Source: Haloechinothrix halophila YIM 93223
GTDB taxonomy: Bacteria; Actinomycetota; Actinomycetes; Mycobacteriales; Pseudonocardiaceae
Assembly (NCBI RefSeq): GCF_000504245.1
Contig: NZ_KI632509.1
Coordinates: forward strand, 4,863,502 to 4,927,501
Direction: 5' to 3'
DNA length: 64,000 bases
In this document: piece by piece, positions 19,949 through 31,473 of the stretch
Layout of the letters: the number at the start of each line of letters is the position of its first letter
How positions within the stretch are numbered: position 1 is the stretch's first letter
Notes under the pieces: model-generated
What the model was told of the DNA's origin: nothing
Database searches by the model: none
What the model saw: the letters and a program-made list of their open reading frames with translations, nothing else
Program-made: the position numbers and the translations under genes

Positions 19949-22012
19949 CTACTCCTCGTCCTGACCAGGCGCCGTCTTGGACACCTGCATCAGGAACTCG
20001 ATGTTGGTCTTCGACTTGCGCAGCCGGTCGATGAGCAGGTCGATGGCCTGCTGCGAGTCCAGCGCGTGCAGCACCCGGTGCAGCTTGACCGACACCGCGA
20101 GCTCGTCCGGCGCGAGCAGCAGCTCCTCCTTGCGGGTACCGGACGGGTTGACGTCGACCGCGGGGAACACCCTGCGCTCGGCGATCTTGCGGTCCAGCTT
20201 CAGCTCGGCGTTACCGGTGCCCTTGAACTCCTCGAAGATGACGGTGTCCATGGTGGAACCGGTCTCGACCATCGCCGTCGCGAAGATGGTCAGCGAGCCG
20301 CCGTTCTCGATGTTGCGGGCCGCGCCGAGGAACCGCTTCGGCGGGTACAGCGCGGTGGAGTCGACACCACCGGAGAGGATCCGGCCGGAGGCCGGGGCCG
20401 CCAGGTTGTAGGCACGGCCGAGGCGGGTGATCGAGTCGAGCAGCACGACGACGTCGTGGCCCATCTCCACCAGCCGCTTCGCGCGCTCGATCGACAGCTC
20501 GGCGACCGTGGTGTGGTCGGCTGGTGGCCGGTCAAAGGTCGAGGAGATGACCTCGCCCTTGACGTTGCGCTCCATGTCGGTGACCTCTTCTGGCCGCTCG
20601 TCGACCAGCACGACCATCAGCCAGCACTCGGGGTTGTTCGTCGCGATGGCGTTGGCGACGTCCTGCAGGATCGTCGTCTTACCCGCCTTCGGCGGCGACA
20701 CGATCAGCGCGCGCTGGCCCTTACCGACCGGCATCACCAGGTCGATGACCCTGGTGGTCAGCTTGTGCGGCTCGGTCTCCAGCCGCAGTCGCTCGTTCGG
20801 ATAGAGCGGCGTCAGCTTATGAAATTCGGCGCGCTGCTTGGCCTTCTCCGGCTCGAGGCCGTTGACGCTGTCGACGCGCACCAGCGGGTTGAACTTCTGC
20901 CGCTGCTGCTCGCCCTCGCGCGGCTGCCGGACGACACCGGTGATGGCGTCACCACGGCGCAGGCCGTACTTACGCACGAACGACAGCGAGACGTAGACGT
21001 CGTTCGGCCCCGCGAGGTAGCCCGACGTCCGGACGAACGCGTAGTTGTCCAGCACGTCGAGGATGCCCGCGACGGGCAGCAGGACGTCGTCCTCACGGAT
21101 CTCGGTGTCGGGACCGCCGCCGCCAGTCTCACTGCCACGGCCACGCCGCCTGCGGTCGCGCGAGCGTCTGCCGCGACGGCCGCCACGCCCGTCATCGTCA
21201 TCATCGTTGCGGTTGCGGTCGTTGCGGTCGTTGCGGTTGTTCTGCTGCCGACGCGCATCGCCCTGGCCGCCGTCGTTCTTGTCCGACTTGTCCTGACCCT
21301 TGTCGCTTCTGTCAGAGCCCTTGTCGCCCCGGTCGCCCCGGTCGCCCCGGTCGCCTCGGTCCGAACCCTGGTCGTTCTTGTCGTTCGGACGCGACGGGCC
21401 GCGCTTACGACGCCCGCCGTCTCTGCGGCCACCACCCTGCTCCTGGTCGCCCTTGCCAGCGGACTGCCCCTCCTGGCCAGAGCCTGGCTCCGTGCGCTGC
21501 TCGGGGGCCGCCTCGGTGGTCGCCGTCGCGGCGGGGTTGCTGGTCTGCTCGGCGGCGCCAGCCGGGTTCGCCGACTCGGCAGCCGACGGGTTCGCGGGCG
21601 CCGTCGCCTGCTCGTGCTTCGTCGCGCTGGCCTGAGCCGACTCAGACTCCGACGACGTAGCCGACTCCGACGACGCGGCGTCCGACTCGGCAGGCGCCTC
21701 GGACTTCGCCTCCGTTTTGGCCTCCGACTTCGCGGCGGGCTTGCGCTTCGCCTTGCCCTGCCGTTCTCTGATCGCGGCGATCAGATCACCCTTGCGCATG
21801 CCGACAGTGTCGGTAATGCCCAGCTCACCCGCGAGTTCACGGAGTTCGGCTATAACCATCCCGGAAAGCCCACCGGAGCGACGCTTGGGCGTCGCTGTCT
21901 CGCCATTGGCCTGCGGTGTGGTCTCCACCGTCACGTTGTCGCTCCCCGATTCCGCTGTCTGCGCTTGCGCATGAGTTTCTGTGTGGCCGCTAAGAAGATC
22001 GGTGTTGTTCAC
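19949..22012 (-). CDS. rho: Transcription termination factor Rho (actinobacterial long form)
   Basis: 687 residues. The N-terminal SAP-like Rho_N helix ([19 protein letters not shown]) is followed by a ~200-residue disordered insertion, first Ala/Glu/Ser/Thr-rich and then Arg/Asp/Gly/Asn-rich with repeated GDR units. Next come the cold-shock RNA-binding domain ([18 protein letters not shown]) and the hexameric ATPase core (Walker [12 protein letters not shown], Walker [38 protein letters not shown]). The insertion is a known feature of high-GC Rho proteins and adds RNA binding. Rho drives factor-dependent termination. The gene stands between two hairpins and has a 524-base upstream gap. Confidence 0.97.
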   Translation of the reverse strand: MNNTDLLSGHTETHAQAQTAESGSDNVTVETTPQANGETATPKRRSGGLSGMVIAELRELAGELGITDTVGMRKGDLIAAIRERQGKAKRKPAAKSEAKTEAKSEAPAESDAASSESATSSESESAQASATKHEQATAPANPSAAESANPAGAAEQTSNPAATATTEAAPEQRTEPGSGQEGQSAGKGDQEQGGGRRDGGRRKRGPSRPNDKNDQGSDRGDRGDRGDRGDKGSDRSDKGQDKSDKNDGGQGDARRQQNNRNDRNDRNRNDDDDDGRGGRRGRRSRDRRRRGRGSETGGGGPDTEIREDDVLLPVAGILDVLDNYAFVRTSGYLAGPNDVYVSLSFVRKYGLRRGDAITGVVRQPREGEQQRQKFNPLVRVDSVNGLEPEKAKQRAEFHKLTPLYPNERLRLETEPHKLTTRVIDLVMPVGKGQRALIVSPPKAGKTTILQDVANAIATNNPECWLMVVLVDERPEEVTDMERNVKGEVISSTFDRPPADHTTVAELSIERAKRLVEMGHDVVVLLDSITRLGRAYNLAAPASGRILSGGVDSTALYPPKRFLGAARNIENGGSLTIFATAMVETGSTMDTVIFEEFKGTGNAELKLDRKIAERRVFPAVDVNPSGTRKEELLLAPDELAVSVKLHRVLHALDSQQAIDLLIDRLRKSKTNIEFLMQVSKTAPGQDEE

Positions 22013-22536
22013 ACAAGTCCTTCCTGACCGATCCCGCCTCCGCGTGGATCAGCGCCAGACGCCGCTCGGGTCACGACCACGAGCAGGCGCTGTGTCATAT
22101 AGAGCTCGGGCTGGTCACTCCGGCCCACCTTCACCTCACAAGGTCACCTTCGACCACCGGCGCCGCCCCGCCGCACGGGCGGAACGCTCCGCTGGAATGT
22201 GACTGCCCTCACATAGCCCCCGGTGTCGACGGATTCCTGCAGGGATTTCAATACCACTGCGGCAGAGCCGCCAACACGGGATACGTGCGCCTCAGCCGAG
22301 GCCCACGAGTCGGCCACCGCCAGCCAGTGCGCACCGCTTCCTACATTCAGGCTCCCCACCCGTGCGGGGAATGTGCCTGAACAAAGTGATGTTCCGGGAA
22401 GAAACCCGGAAACCAACACCAGGTGCGTGAACTGCGCACGGTGATCGAACGCCTCTGAGCGTAGACGCCGTGCCTGCCACGTGCAACAACCACCCCCCAG
22501 TAGTTGTTCCCGCGTGTCCTGCCAGCGTCCTACCCG
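22013..22536. other. Long intergenic region upstream of rho / downstream of thrB
   Basis: 524 bases without a convincing gene. It contains a hairpin at 22392-22411 that may end thrB, and a TATATG hexamer (minus strand, 22096-22101) that could be a -10 element for rho with a leader of about 75 bases. Rho genes are often autoregulated through long leaders; no specific leader structure is evident here. A minus-strand open frame (22144-22419) has no recognisable protein features. Confidence 0.5.
22392..22411 (-). terminator. Hairpin downstream of thrB
   Basis: TTCCGGG (22392-22398) pairs with CCCGGAA (22405-22411) around an AAGAAA loop. It lies 126 bases beyond the thrB stop. Candidate terminator of the argS-lysA-hom-thrC-thrB operon. 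Confidence 0.45.
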
Positions 22537-23460
22537 CTACGGATACGTGACGGTCACACCCGCTGAATCGATCGGGAGTTCGACAAGGGTGAATCCCGAA
22601 GTGTCGACATCCTCGGGGATGCACCCGTCGATGGTCAGCGCTAGCACCGTCGGGCCAGCGCCGGAAACCGCGGCCGCGACGCCGGACTTCCGCAGCGCCT
22701 CAATCAGGTGCGCGGTCGCGGGATAGGCGGGGGCGCGATAGTGCTGGTGCAACCGGTCGGCGGTCGCCGCGACCAGCAGTTCGGGTGCCGCCGTCAGCGC
22801 GTGCACCGCGAGCGCGGCCCTGCCTGCCGAGAACACCGCGTCGCCGTGCGGCACTGTCTCCGGCAACAGGCCGCGCGTCGCGTCGGTGGACGAACGCTGC
22901 TCCGGAATGGCCACTACCGGGCGAATCGTAGGATCCGGCGGAATGCGCTCGGCGTGCCAACGGCCCCCGCCTTCGTCCTGCCAGGCGATGACGGCGCCGC
23001 CGAGCAGGCTGGCCGCCGCGTTGTCCACATGTCCCTCGAACTCGGCGGCGATGCGGAGCACCGCGTCGGTGTCGAGCGGCTGGTCGGCCAGCGCATACGC
23101 TGCGGCCGCGCCCGCGACAACGGCCGCTGCCGATGAGCCGAGTCCCCTGGCGTGCGGGATGGTGTTCTCGCAGCGCAGTGCGAGCCCGGCCGGTGCGATG
23201 CCGAGGTGATCGAACGTTCGGCGCAGCACTCGCACCACCAGGTGCGACTCGTCGCGCGGCACGTCCTCGATGCCACCAGCGCCGGCGTCCGTGACGTCAA
23301 CGCTCAAACCGGGCTCGGCGAGTGTGCGCACCTCGATGTGGTCGTAGCGGCCCAGCGCCATACCAAGCGTGTCGAAACCGGGGCCGAGATTGGCGGTGGA
23401 CGCGGGCACCCGCACCCGGACGGCCCGCGGCGGCAGCGCGGCGGCACCGGACGTGCTCAT
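22537..23460 (-). CDS. thrB: Homoserine kinase
   Basis: 307 residues, GHMP kinase superfamily. The ATP-binding motif [17 protein letters not shown] begins at residue 102, and the N-terminus has [20 protein letters not shown] typical of ThrB. It phosphorylates homoserine to O-phosphohomoserine for ThrC. The start overlaps the thrC stop by four bases (ATGA), so the two are translationally coupled. Confidence 0.97.
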   Translation of the reverse strand: MSTSGAAALPPRAVRVRVPASTANLGPGFDTLGMALGRYDHIEVRTLAEPGLSVDVTDAGAGGIEDVPRDESHLVVRVLRRTFDHLGIAPAGLALRCENTIPHARGLGSSAAAVVAGAAAAYALADQPLDTDAVLRIAAEFEGHVDNAAASLLGGAVIAWQDEGGGRWHAERIPPDPTIRPVVAIPEQRSSTDATRGLLPETVPHGDAVFSAGRAALAVHALTAAPELLVAATADRLHQHYRAPAYPATAHLIEALRKSGVAAAVSGAGPTVLALTIDGCIPEDVDTSGFTLVELPIDSAGVTVTYP

Positions 23461-24563
23461 GTCAGCTCCAGTGCGGCGGCGACCGCATCGGCGTCCACCG
23501 GCAGCGGCTCCACCTCCATGTTGCCCTCGAGCGCGGTGCCGGGGTCCTTGAGCCCGTGGCCGGTCAGCGTGCAGACCACAACCGAACCCTTCGGCACCCT
23601 GCCGTCGGCCGACGCGATCAGCATGCCAGCGACGCTGGTCGCGGACGCTGGCTCGACGAACACGCCTTCCCTCGACGCGAGCAGCCGGTAGGCGTCCATG
23701 ATCTGCTCATCGGTGGCGGCGTCGAACAGCCCACCGGATGCGTTCTTCGCCTTCTCCGCACCGGTCCAGGAGGCAGGACTGCCGACCCGGATGGCGGTCG
23801 CGATGGTTTCCGGCTCAGCCACCGGCTCGCCATGCACCAGCGGCGCGGCGCCCGCGGCCTGGAAGCCGAACATGCGCGGCGTCGAGTCCACGACGCCATC
23901 GGCGGCGTACTCGGCGTATCCGGCCCAGTAGGCGGTGATGTTGCCCGCGTTACCGACCGGGAGACAGTGGATGTCCGGCGCACGGCCGAGCATGTCGCAG
24001 ACCTCCCAGGCGGCGGACTTCTGCCCGACGAGCCGCACCGGATTCACCGAGTTCACCAGCGTCACCGGGTAGTTGGCCGCGGTTTTGCGCGCCAGTTCGA
24101 GGCAGTCGTCGAAGTTGCCGCTGACTTGCAGGATGCGCGCGCCGTGGCGCACCGCCTGCGCCAGCTTGCCCATCGCGATCTTGCCCTCCGGGACAAGCAC
24201 CGCGCAGGTGAGCCCGGCCCGCGCGGCGTAGGCGGCGGCCGAGGCCGATGTGTTGCCGGTCGACGCGCAGATGACGGCCCGCAGTCCGCTCGCCTTGGCG
24301 TGCGTGATGGCCAGGGTCATGCCCCTGTCCTTGAACGAGCCGGTCGGGTTGGCGCCCTCAACCTTGAGGTGGACCTCGCAGCCGGTCAGTTCGGACAGAT
24401 ACGGGGCGGACACCAGCGGCGTGTTGCCCTCGCCGAGCGTCACGATTTCCGCGCCGTCCGGCACCGGAATCCGGGAAGCGTACGCCTTGACGATGCCGGG
24501 CCAGCCCGCCTTCACGTCACCGGCCGGTGTCCGCGCGGTCGACCCTGTCACCTGTGTTGTCAC
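23457..24563 (-). CDS. thrC: Threonine synthase
   Basis: 368 residues, PLP fold type II. The PLP lysine is K78 in [15 protein letters not shown], and the phosphate-binding loop is [13 protein letters not shown]. It converts O-phosphohomoserine to threonine. Short actinobacterial form without the plant/enteric N-terminal extension. Overlaps hom by one base and thrB by four. Confidence 0.97.
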   Translation of the reverse strand: MTTQVTGSTARTPAGDVKAGWPGIVKAYASRIPVPDGAEIVTLGEGNTPLVSAPYLSELTGCEVHLKVEGANPTGSFKDRGMTLAITHAKASGLRAVICASTGNTSASAAAYAARAGLTCAVLVPEGKIAMGKLAQAVRHGARILQVSGNFDDCLELARKTAANYPVTLVNSVNPVRLVGQKSAAWEVCDMLGRAPDIHCLPVGNAGNITAYWAGYAEYAADGVVDSTPRMFGFQAAGAAPLVHGEPVAEPETIATAIRVGSPASWTGAEKAKNASGGLFDAATDEQIMDAYRLLASREGVFVEPASATSVAGMLIASADGRVPKGSVVVCTLTGHGLKDPGTALEGNMEVEPLPVDADAVAAALELT

Positions 24564-25855
24564 TAGTCGTCGCCTTCCACCCGCATCACGCTGATCACCT
24601 CACGTACGACCTCGAGCTTCGCCAGATCGTCCACAGTCGACTGCAACGCGGCGTCCGGCGCCAGGTGAGTCACCACGACGAGGCTTGCCGTCGAATCGGC
24701 GTCGCGCTGCCGCACGGCGGCGATGCTGACGTCGTGCTCGGCGAATACCAGCGCCACCTGCGCGAGCACACCCGGCTTGTCCGCGACATCGAGGCTGATG
24801 TGGTAGCGCGTCGGCGTCTTGCCCATCGGCCGGACTGGCAGCTGGGCGTGCGCCGACTCGCGCGGCCCGCGGCCACCAAGCACCCGGTTGCGCGCGACCG
24901 CGATCAGGTCGCCTAGCACCGCGCTCGCGGTCGGGGAACCGCCCGCGCCGTGGCCGAAGAACATCAGCTCCCCGGCGGCGTCGGCTTCGACGTAGACCGC
25001 GTTGAACGCGCCGTTGACCCCAGCGAGCTGATGGCTGCGCGGGATCATCGCCGGATACACCCGCGCGGACACCGATTCGCCGCCCTCGGCGTCGAGTACC
25101 CGCTCGCAGATCGCCAGCAGCTTCACCGTACGGCCGAGCGCCTTGGCCGCGTCGATATCGGCAGCGCCTATCGCGCCGATTCCCTCGCGGTGGACGTCGC
25201 TGGCGGTGACCCTGGTGTGGAACGCCAGCGAGGCCAGAATGGCTGCCTTGGACGCGGCGTCATAGCCATCGACGTCCGCGGTGGGGTCGGCCTCCGCGTA
25301 CCCGAGCCTGCTGGCCTCCTCGAGCGTCTCGGTGTAACCGGAGCCGGTCTCATCCATCGCGGACAGGATGTAGTTCGTTGTGCCGTTGACGATGCCGAGC
25401 ACGCGAGTGATCCGGTCGCCTGCCAGCGACTCGCGCAGCGGGCGCAGCAGCGGGATAGCGCCGGCGACGGCGGCCTCGAAGTACAGGTCGGCACCCGAAG
25501 CGTCGGCGGCCTCGGACAACTCGGCGGAGCACTCGGCGAGCAGCGCCTTGTTCGCGGTGACCACCGACTTGCCCTGATCGAGCGCGGAGAGCAGCCAGCC
25601 GCGCACCGGGTCGATGCCGCCGATCAGCTCGACGACGACATCCACATCGGAGTCGACGAGCGCTTCGGCATCCGAGGTCAGCAGGTGCTGCGGCAGTTCG
25701 GGGTGTTTATCTGGCCTGCGTACCGCGATGCCGGCCAGCTCGACAGGGGCACCCGCCCGCGCCGCGAGCTCATCGGCCTGCTCGTGCAGCAACCGGGCGA
25801 CCTCGCCGCCGACGGTGCCACACCCGAGCAACGCAACCTTGACCGAATCGGCCAC
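24563..25855 (-). CDS. hom: Homoserine dehydrogenase
   Basis: 430 residues. An N-terminal NAD(P)-binding domain ([17 protein letters not shown]) precedes the catalytic domain ([40 protein letters not shown]). A C-terminal ACT domain (about 345-425, [20 protein letters not shown]) is consistent with threonine feedback inhibition. It reduces aspartate semialdehyde to homoserine. It starts with GTG one base after the lysA stop. Confidence 0.97.
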   Translation of the reverse strand: MADSVKVALLGCGTVGGEVARLLHEQADELAARAGAPVELAGIAVRRPDKHPELPQHLLTSDAEALVDSDVDVVVELIGGIDPVRGWLLSALDQGKSVVTANKALLAECSAELSEAADASGADLYFEAAVAGAIPLLRPLRESLAGDRITRVLGIVNGTTNYILSAMDETGSGYTETLEEASRLGYAEADPTADVDGYDAASKAAILASLAFHTRVTASDVHREGIGAIGAADIDAAKALGRTVKLLAICERVLDAEGGESVSARVYPAMIPRSHQLAGVNGAFNAVYVEADAAGELMFFGHGAGGSPTASAVLGDLIAVARNRVLGGRGPRESAHAQLPVRPMGKTPTRYHISLDVADKPGVLAQVALVFAEHDVSIAAVRQRDADSTASLVVVTHLAPDAALQSTVDDLAKLEVVREVISVMRVEGDD

Positions 25856-25856
25856 T

Positions 25857-27293
25857 TTACGACGCCTCCAATCGGGTCAGGTCTTCCTCGGTCTCTCGCC
25901 GCAGCAACAGCCGCGAGCTGCCGTTGCGCACCGCGACGACGGCGGGCTTGAGCAGCTTGTTGTAACCACTGGCCATCGAGTAGCAGTACGCGCCGGTCGC
26001 GGCGACCGCAAGCAGGTCACCAGGGCCGAGGTTGTCCGGCAACCAGCAGTCCCTCACCACGATGTCACCCGACTCGCAGTGCTTACCGACCACCCTGCTC
26101 AGCACGGACTCGACGTCGACAGCGCCGTCGTCGCTCGACCGCGAGACAAGGCGGCAGTCGTAGACCGCGTCGTAGAGCGCGGTGCGGATGTTGTCGCTCA
26201 TGCCGCCGTCGACACTGACGTAGCGCCGCGACAGGCCGTCACCGAGTGCGACGTCCTTGATCGTGCCGACCTCGTACAGCGTGACGGTGCCCGGCGCGGC
26301 GATGGCCCTGCCCGGCTCGCAGGCGATCTTCGGCACCGGCAGTCCGGCGAACTCGCACTCCTTGCGCACGATCGCGCGGATCTGCGTGACCATCTGGGCA
26401 GGTGGCGGCGGGTTGTCCCGGTCGGTGTAGGCGACACCGAAGCCACCGCCGAGGTCCACGATCTCCAGCTGCTCGCTGATCTGTGGGCCGTGTTCCTCCC
26501 GCAGATCAGCGATCAGGCCGATCACGCGGCGCGCGGCGACCTCGAAACCGTCGGTGTCGAAGATCTGCGAGCCGATGTGGCTGTGCAGCCCAACCAGCCG
26601 CAGCCCGTTCGCGGATACCACCCTGCGCACCGCCTCCGCCGCGTCACCGGAAGCGAGCGAGAAGCCGAACTTCTGGTCCTCATGCGCGGTCGCGATGAAC
26701 TCGTGGGTGTGCGCCTCGACGCCGACGGTGACCCTGACCAGCACGTTCTGCGTGACGCCTCGGTCCTCGGCGATCTTGGCCAGCCGTGCGATCTCCAGGT
26801 AGGAGTCCAGCACGACGGTGCCGACCCCGGCATCGACGGCGGTCTCCAGCTCATCGACCGACTTGTTGTTGCCGTGGAACGTCACCCGCTCCATCGGGAA
26901 GTCGGCATGCTTGGCGATGGCCAGCTCACCGCCGCTACAGACGTCAAGGCTGAGGCCCTTGTCCGCGACCCAGCGCGCGATCTCGGCGGACAGGAACGCC
27001 TTGGACGCGTAGTGGACGAGGGCTGGGTCCTCGAACGCCTCGGCGTACTCGGAGCAGCGGGACTTGAAGTCCACCTCGTCGATCACGAACAGCGGGGTGC
27101 CGTAGGTCTCGGCCAGCTCGCGGACGTCGACGCCCGCGATGCGGACGACGCCATCCGGCGCGCGGTAGGTGTTGCGCGGCCAGACCTTCGGGTAGAGACG
27201 GTCGAGTTCGGCCGCTGTCGCCGGCGGGAGGCCCGAGGTGTCCGCGTGCGGGTAGACCTCGGCGTGGCGGGGGCCTGCGGGGTGTGCGCACAT
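25857..27293 (-). CDS. lysA: Diaminopimelate decarboxylase
   Basis: 478 residues, fold type III PLP enzyme. K98 in [11 protein letters not shown] should bind [13 protein letters not shown], the EPGRAI motif and CESGD with the active-site Cys are present. It decarboxylates meso-diaminopimelate to lysine, the last step of lysine synthesis. It lies three bases after argS and one before hom, an arrangement conserved in actinobacteria (argS-lysA-thrA). Confidence 0.97.
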   Translation of the reverse strand: MCAHPAGPRHAEVYPHADTSGLPPATAAELDRLYPKVWPRNTYRAPDGVVRIAGVDVRELAETYGTPLFVIDEVDFKSRCSEYAEAFEDPALVHYASKAFLSAEIARWVADKGLSLDVCSGGELAIAKHADFPMERVTFHGNNKSVDELETAVDAGVGTVVLDSYLEIARLAKIAEDRGVTQNVLVRVTVGVEAHTHEFIATAHEDQKFGFSLASGDAAEAVRRVVSANGLRLVGLHSHIGSQIFDTDGFEVAARRVIGLIADLREEHGPQISEQLEIVDLGGGFGVAYTDRDNPPPPAQMVTQIRAIVRKECEFAGLPVPKIACEPGRAIAAPGTVTLYEVGTIKDVALGDGLSRRYVSVDGGMSDNIRTALYDAVYDCRLVSRSSDDGAVDVESVLSRVVGKHCESGDIVVRDCWLPDNLGPGDLLAVAATGAYCYSMASGYNKLLKPAVVAVRNGSSRLLLRRETEEDLTRLEAS

Positions 27294-27296
27294 GAG

Positions 27297-28958
27297 CTAC
27301 ATCCGTTCCGGGGCTGAAACGCCCAGCAGTGAGAGTCCGTTGGCGATGACCTGGCGCGCGGCTTCGCACAGCGCGAGCCGGGCGTACGTCAGCGCGTCCG
27401 CCTCCTCGTCGCCCTGCGGCAGCACCCGCGCCACGTCGTAGAACTTGTGGTAGGCACTGGCGAGTTCCTCCAGGTAGCGCGCGATCCGGTGCGGCTCACG
27501 CAGCTCGGCCGCGCGGGCGATGACCGCACCGAACTCGCCGATGGTGCGGATCAGCTCGCCTTCCTTCGGATGGTCGAGCAGCCCGTAGTCGATCTCGTCG
27601 GGCCCAGGCGTCGCCAGGCCAAGGTCGGCCGCGTTGCGCTGCAGCGACGCCAGCCGCGCGTGGGCGTACTGCACGTAGAACACCGGGTTCTCGTTGGTGT
27701 GCTTGCGCAACAGGTCGAGGTCGATGTCCACCGGCGAGTCGACCGAGTAGCGGGTCAGCTCGTAGCGGGCCGCGTCCACCCCGACGGCCTCGACCAGGTC
27801 CTCCATGGTGATCACGGTGCCCGCGCGCTTGCTCATCCGCACCGGCTTGCCCTCGCTGACCAGGTTGACCATCTGCCCGATCAGCACCTCGACGACGTCG
27901 GGGTCGTCGCCGAGCGCCGCGGCGGCGGCCTTGAGCCTGCCGATGTAGCCGTGGTGGTCTGCTCCGAGCATGTACAGACACAGGTCGAAACCGCGCTCGC
28001 GCTTGTCCTTGAGGTAGGCGATGTCGCCCGCGATGTAGGCGGGCGCGCCGTCGCTCTTGATGACGACGCGGTCCTTGTCGTCACCGAAGTCGGTCGAGCG
28101 GATCCACCACGCGCCGTCGGCGTGATACACCGAGTCGGACAGCTTGAGCTGGTCAAGCGCCGTCTCGACGGCACCCGAGATGTGCAGCGAGTCCTCGTGG
28201 AAGAAGACGTCGAAGTCGGTGCCGAAGTCGTGCAGGCTGCGCTTGATCTCCTCGAACATCAGCTGCACGCCGACCCTGCGGAACACCTCGTCGCGCTCGC
28301 TGTCCGGCAGCGACAGCGCGTTCGGCTCGACCTCGAGCACCTGGTTCGCGATGTCGGCGACGTAGCCGCCCGCGTAGCCGTCTTGCGGCGCCGGCTCGCC
28401 CTTGGCCGCGGCGACCAGCGAGGACACGAACCGGTCGATCTGGGCGCCAGCGTCGTTGAAGTAGTACTCGCGGGTTACCTTGGCGCCCTGCGCGGCCAGG
28501 ATGCGGCCTAGCGCGTCCCCCGCGGCTGCCCAGCGGGTACCGCCGAGGTGGATCGGGCCGGTCGGGTTGGCCGAGACGAACTCCAGGTTGATCGACATGC
28601 CGTCCAGCGCGTGCCCAGTGCCGTAGGTCTCACCAGCGGTGAGCACCTGCCGGATGACCTCACCCTGGGCGTCCGCCGCGAGGCGCAGATTCAGGAAGCC
28701 GGGGCCAGCCACCTCGGCGGCCTCGATGCCGTCGGCCTCCGCGAGCCGTTCCGCCAGCGCCGTGGCCAGCTCGCGTGGGGCCATGCCGACCTTCTTGGCG
28801 ACCTGCAGCGCCACGTTCGTGGCATAGTCGCCGTGCTCGGGATTCCGAGGTCGCTCGATGGTCACGACCTCAGGGAGCACGGCCGTATCCAGGCCGCGCT
28901 CGGCCAGCACGGACGTCGCGGTCGAGTGAACGAGTTCAGCGAGCACTGCGGGAGTCAC
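27297..28958 (-). CDS. argS: Arginyl-tRNA synthetase
   Basis: 553 residues, class I synthetase. The HIGH-type motif is [17 protein letters not shown], the KMSKS-like motif is [16 protein letters not shown], and the C-terminal anticodon-binding DALR domain ends in [13 protein letters not shown]. The start is a GTG at 28958 without an obvious ribosome site; it sits inside a CCTGGT/ACCAGG dyad (28958-28979), so initiation may be leaderless or structure-controlled. First gene of the argS-lysA-hom-thrC-thrB operon. Confidence 0.96.
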   Translation of the reverse strand: MTPAVLAELVHSTATSVLAERGLDTAVLPEVVTIERPRNPEHGDYATNVALQVAKKVGMAPRELATALAERLAEADGIEAAEVAGPGFLNLRLAADAQGEVIRQVLTAGETYGTGHALDGMSINLEFVSANPTGPIHLGGTRWAAAGDALGRILAAQGAKVTREYYFNDAGAQIDRFVSSLVAAAKGEPAPQDGYAGGYVADIANQVLEVEPNALSLPDSERDEVFRRVGVQLMFEEIKRSLHDFGTDFDVFFHEDSLHISGAVETALDQLKLSDSVYHADGAWWIRSTDFGDDKDRVVIKSDGAPAYIAGDIAYLKDKRERGFDLCLYMLGADHHGYIGRLKAAAAALGDDPDVVEVLIGQMVNLVSEGKPVRMSKRAGTVITMEDLVEAVGVDAARYELTRYSVDSPVDIDLDLLRKHTNENPVFYVQYAHARLASLQRNAADLGLATPGPDEIDYGLLDHPKEGELIRTIGEFGAVIARAAELREPHRIARYLEELASAYHKFYDVARVLPQGDEEADALTYARLALCEAARQVIANGLSLLGVSAPERM

Positions 28959-29169
28959 CTGGTGAGTGTAAGTACCAGGGGTGATGGGCGCTGACGACGG
29001 GTCCCGGCATGCCCGCGCGGCCTGGCCAGCGGAAAGACCTCCTCGAATGATCCCACCTCACAGCGGATAGACACGGCGCGGCTACCCTGGCTTGCGGTGA
29101 CGGCGAATCCGCACGTGTGGGTGGAATCACCACGGGCAGGCACCAACGAGACGAGGTCGGCGCAGAAAC
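28959..29169. promoter_or_regulatory. Divergent promoter region between argS and the DUF3105 gene
   Basis: 211 bases between two divergent genes. The CCTGGT/ACCAGG dyad (28958-28979) overlaps the argS start. I see no T-box or other recognisable leader structure for argS, and no confident -10/-35 pair. Confidence 0.4.
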
Positions 29170-30027
29170 ATGGCTAGCGGCACCAAGAAGAAGGGCAAGG
29201 GCGGCGTCAGCGACTTGCGCGCGGCGACGGATGCGGTGAACAAGAGGCAGGTGCCGTGGGGCACGCTCATCGCCGTCGTAGCGATCGTCGCGCTGGCGGC
29301 GGTCGTGTTCGGCTACTACATCATCGAGTCGGCGCCGAAGCGCGAGCAGGAGGCCCGCGAGGAGGCCGCGGCTTCGTTCCAGCCCAGCGCCCAGAACCCC
29401 GACCCGTCCAAGGACATCGAGGGCGTCGAGATCACAGAGATCAAGGCAGCGGGGCACGTCAAACGGAACCAGCGCGTCGCCTACGACGTGGAGCCGCCGA
29501 TGGGCGGGCCGCACGAGGACGTGTGGGCCGACTGCAACGGCACCGTGTACCCGGAGGGCGTGCGCACCGAGAACATGGTGCACACGATGGAGCACGGCGC
29601 GGTGTGGATCACCTACAACCCGGACAAGCTGGACTCGGAAGCCGTCGACCTGCTCAAGCTGCGGGTCGAGAACAAGCCGTACACCGTGATGTCGCCGTAC
29701 CCCGGCATGGACTCGCCGATCTCGCTGCAGGCATGGGGCCATCAGCTCAAGGTTGACAGCGCGGAAGACGAGCGCATCGACCAGTTCATCGCCGCGCTGC
29801 GCCGCAACCCGAACGTCGCTCCTGAGCCCCAGGGTGGCTGCTCCTCGCAGCCGGGCATGTTCGACGTCGACAACCCACCACCGTTCAACCCGGAGGAGCC
29901 GGGCAAGGACGCCGTGCCGATGGACTACAACGCCGGCGGGCCCATGGCCGGGCAGCCTGGTGCGGGCCAGCCGGTGCCAGGCGCGGGCGATGCCGGTGAT
30001 GGTGACAAGGCGCCTGCTGACGAGTGA
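29170..30027 (+). CDS. DUF3105 membrane-anchored extracytoplasmic protein
   Basis: 285 residues. A basic cytoplasmic N-terminus (ASGTKKKGKGG) and one membrane helix (about 35-57, LIAVVAIVALAAVVFGYYII) precede a conserved DUF3105 domain with VAYDVEPPMGGPHEDVWADC, the MVHTMEHGAVWITYNP segment rich in His and Met, and MSPYPGMDSPISLQAWG. The C-terminal 60 residues are Pro/Gly-rich. The conserved His, Met and Cys suggest metal binding, but the function of DUF3105 is not established. It overlaps the following DUF305 gene by four bases (GTGA). Confidence 0.85.
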   Translation: MASGTKKKGKGGVSDLRAATDAVNKRQVPWGTLIAVVAIVALAAVVFGYYIIESAPKREQEAREEAAASFQPSAQNPDPSKDIEGVEITEIKAAGHVKRNQRVAYDVEPPMGGPHEDVWADCNGTVYPEGVRTENMVHTMEHGAVWITYNPDKLDSEAVDLLKLRVENKPYTVMSPYPGMDSPISLQAWGHQLKVDSAEDERIDQFIAALRRNPNVAPEPQGGCSSQPGMFDVDNPPPFNPEEPGKDAVPMDYNAGGPMAGQPGAGQPVPGAGDAGDGDKAPADE

Positions 30028-30776
30028 CCGGCGACGCTGACACCTCAGCGGAACCGGTCGCCGCATCGGAGTCCAGCGCCGCGGCGGAGACATCCGGCGC
30101 ACCAGCGGCGTCCGGTGCCCCTGGCTGGGCACGTGCGGTGATCCTGGGCGGCGCCGGGCTCGCGTTGCTGCTCATCGGCGCGACGATCGGCCTGCTGATC
30201 GGGCGCTCGGAACAGCCGGTATCCGAGCGGGCAACGAGCCCCAATCAGGTGGACATCGGGTTCGCTCAGGACATGACGGTGCACCACCTGCAAGCGGTCA
30301 CCATGGGCCAACTCGCCTACGCGCGCGGCGATGACCAGGCTATTCGCAGCATCGGATTCGACATCGCTGGCACCCAGCAGGGCCAGGTCGGCACGATGCA
30401 GGGCTGGCTCTCGCTCTGGAACGCACCGGAGCAGGCAGCCGACGACGTGATGACCTGGATGGCGCACGGTTCGGACTCCGGCACGGCGCACGGCTCGATG
30501 ACCGCCGAGGGCGACGCCGCCATGCCCGGTATGGCCACCAGCGACGACATGCGGAAGCTGCGGTCGCTCTCCGGCGAGGAGTTCGACGTCTTCTTCCTGC
30601 AGCTCATGCTGCAGCATCACCAGGGCGGCACACCGATGGCCGAGTACGCCGTGGCGAACGCCAATGTCCAGCAGGTGCGCGCACTGGCACGCAGCATGCT
30701 CACGTCGCAGGGCGCGGAGATCACGGTGATGAAGGGAATGCTCACGGCACGCGGTGCCGAGCCGTTACCGTTCTAG
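30024..30776 (+). CDS. DUF305 membrane-anchored protein
   Basis: 250 residues. A single membrane helix (about 36-58, AVILGGAGLALLLIGATIGL) leads to a DUF305 four-helix domain with the repeated pattern FAQDMTVHHLQAVTMGQLAY and FFLQLMLQHHQGGTPMAEYA. Paired HH motifs in ferritin-like helices are typical of this family, which is often found near metal-handling genes. The central segment is Met-rich (SGTAHGSMTAEGDAAMPGM). Metal binding, possibly copper, is plausible but unproven. Coupled to the DUF3105 gene. Confidence 0.85.
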   Translation: MTGDADTSAEPVAASESSAAAETSGAPAASGAPGWARAVILGGAGLALLLIGATIGLLIGRSEQPVSERATSPNQVDIGFAQDMTVHHLQAVTMGQLAYARGDDQAIRSIGFDIAGTQQGQVGTMQGWLSLWNAPEQAADDVMTWMAHGSDSGTAHGSMTAEGDAAMPGMATSDDMRKLRSLSGEEFDVFFLQLMLQHHQGGTPMAEYAVANANVQQVRALARSMLTSQGAEITVMKGMLTARGAEPLPF

Positions 30777-30787
30777 CCGACCCCGTG

Positions 30788-31411
30788 CTAGGCAGGTCTC
30801 TCCCCTGCTTGCGCTGACTTGAGCGCGTCGATCTGTTCGCTCAGCATCCAGCGGGCGCGTTTTCTGATCGCCTCCCGCTGCTCGGGGAAGCCGCCTACCA
30901 TCATGCCGATGCCGCCCATGAGGGCGATGATGCGTTCCGCTTCGTGCTCGACGTCCACGCCGTCCGCCAACTCGCTCGCCTCGTCGGCCTGGTCGAGCAG
31001 CGACATCACGAACGCCCGCAGGCCCCGGTAGCCGAGCGAGTCCCCTTCCGCGACGACGAACTGCTGCGCCGCGCCGTGCCCCCAGAACGCGGTGAGCACG
31101 GTCCAGCAGAGCAGCATCTCCTCGTCCAACGGCAGCAACGCCTCCATCGCTGCCCGCAGCGCCGCGAGGCCGGACCCGCCCGCCGCGGCCTTGCCGATGC
31201 GCTCGGCGATGTGTTCGTTGTTGTAGCGCAGCACGGCCGTCATGACATCGGCCTTGCCGGTGAAGTAGTGCGTCACCGCACCCGTCGACACGCCAGCCTC
31301 ATACGCGATGCCACGCATGGACGCCGCGTGCACGCCGCGTTCGGCCACCAGTCGGCGGGCGGCGACGACGATTCGCTCCTTGGCATCCGGGTCGCGAATC
31401 TGCTTCACCAT
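30788..31411 (-). CDS. TetR family transcriptional regulator
   Basis: 207 residues. The N-terminal helix-turn-helix (RIVVAARRLVAERGVHAASM, GIAYEAGVSTGAVTHYFTGK) is canonical TetR_N. The C-terminal domain is a ligand-binding helical bundle of the usual size. It lies 62 bases after the ACAD stop in the same direction and may be the last gene of the acyl-CoA operon, or be separately transcribed. Convergent with DUF305 (11-base gap). Confidence 0.88.
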   Translation of the reverse strand: MVKQIRDPDAKERIVVAARRLVAERGVHAASMRGIAYEAGVSTGAVTHYFTGKADVMTAVLRYNNEHIAERIGKAAAGGSGLAALRAAMEALLPLDEEMLLCWTVLTAFWGHGAAQQFVVAEGDSLGYRGLRAFVMSLLDQADEASELADGVDVEHEAERIIALMGGIGMMVGGFPEQREAIRKRARWMLSEQIDALKSAQAGERPA

Positions 31412-31473
31412 GAGCCGATGCTACGGCGAACACGTCGCCCCGCACAGCGTCACCACACCGGCGGGTACTCGCC

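Noticed and set aside
21325-21365. Tandem DNA repeat (cggtcgcc-type)
   Set aside because: It lies inside rho and encodes the GDR repeats of the disordered insertion, not a separate element.
20066-22027. ~650-residue plus-strand open frame opposite rho
   Set aside because: Mirror of the rho codons, ending in Arg/Leu repeats produced by the low-complexity rho insertion.
22144-22419. Small gene upstream of rho
   Set aside because: No ribosome site, no recognisable domain, and it overlaps the hairpin region.
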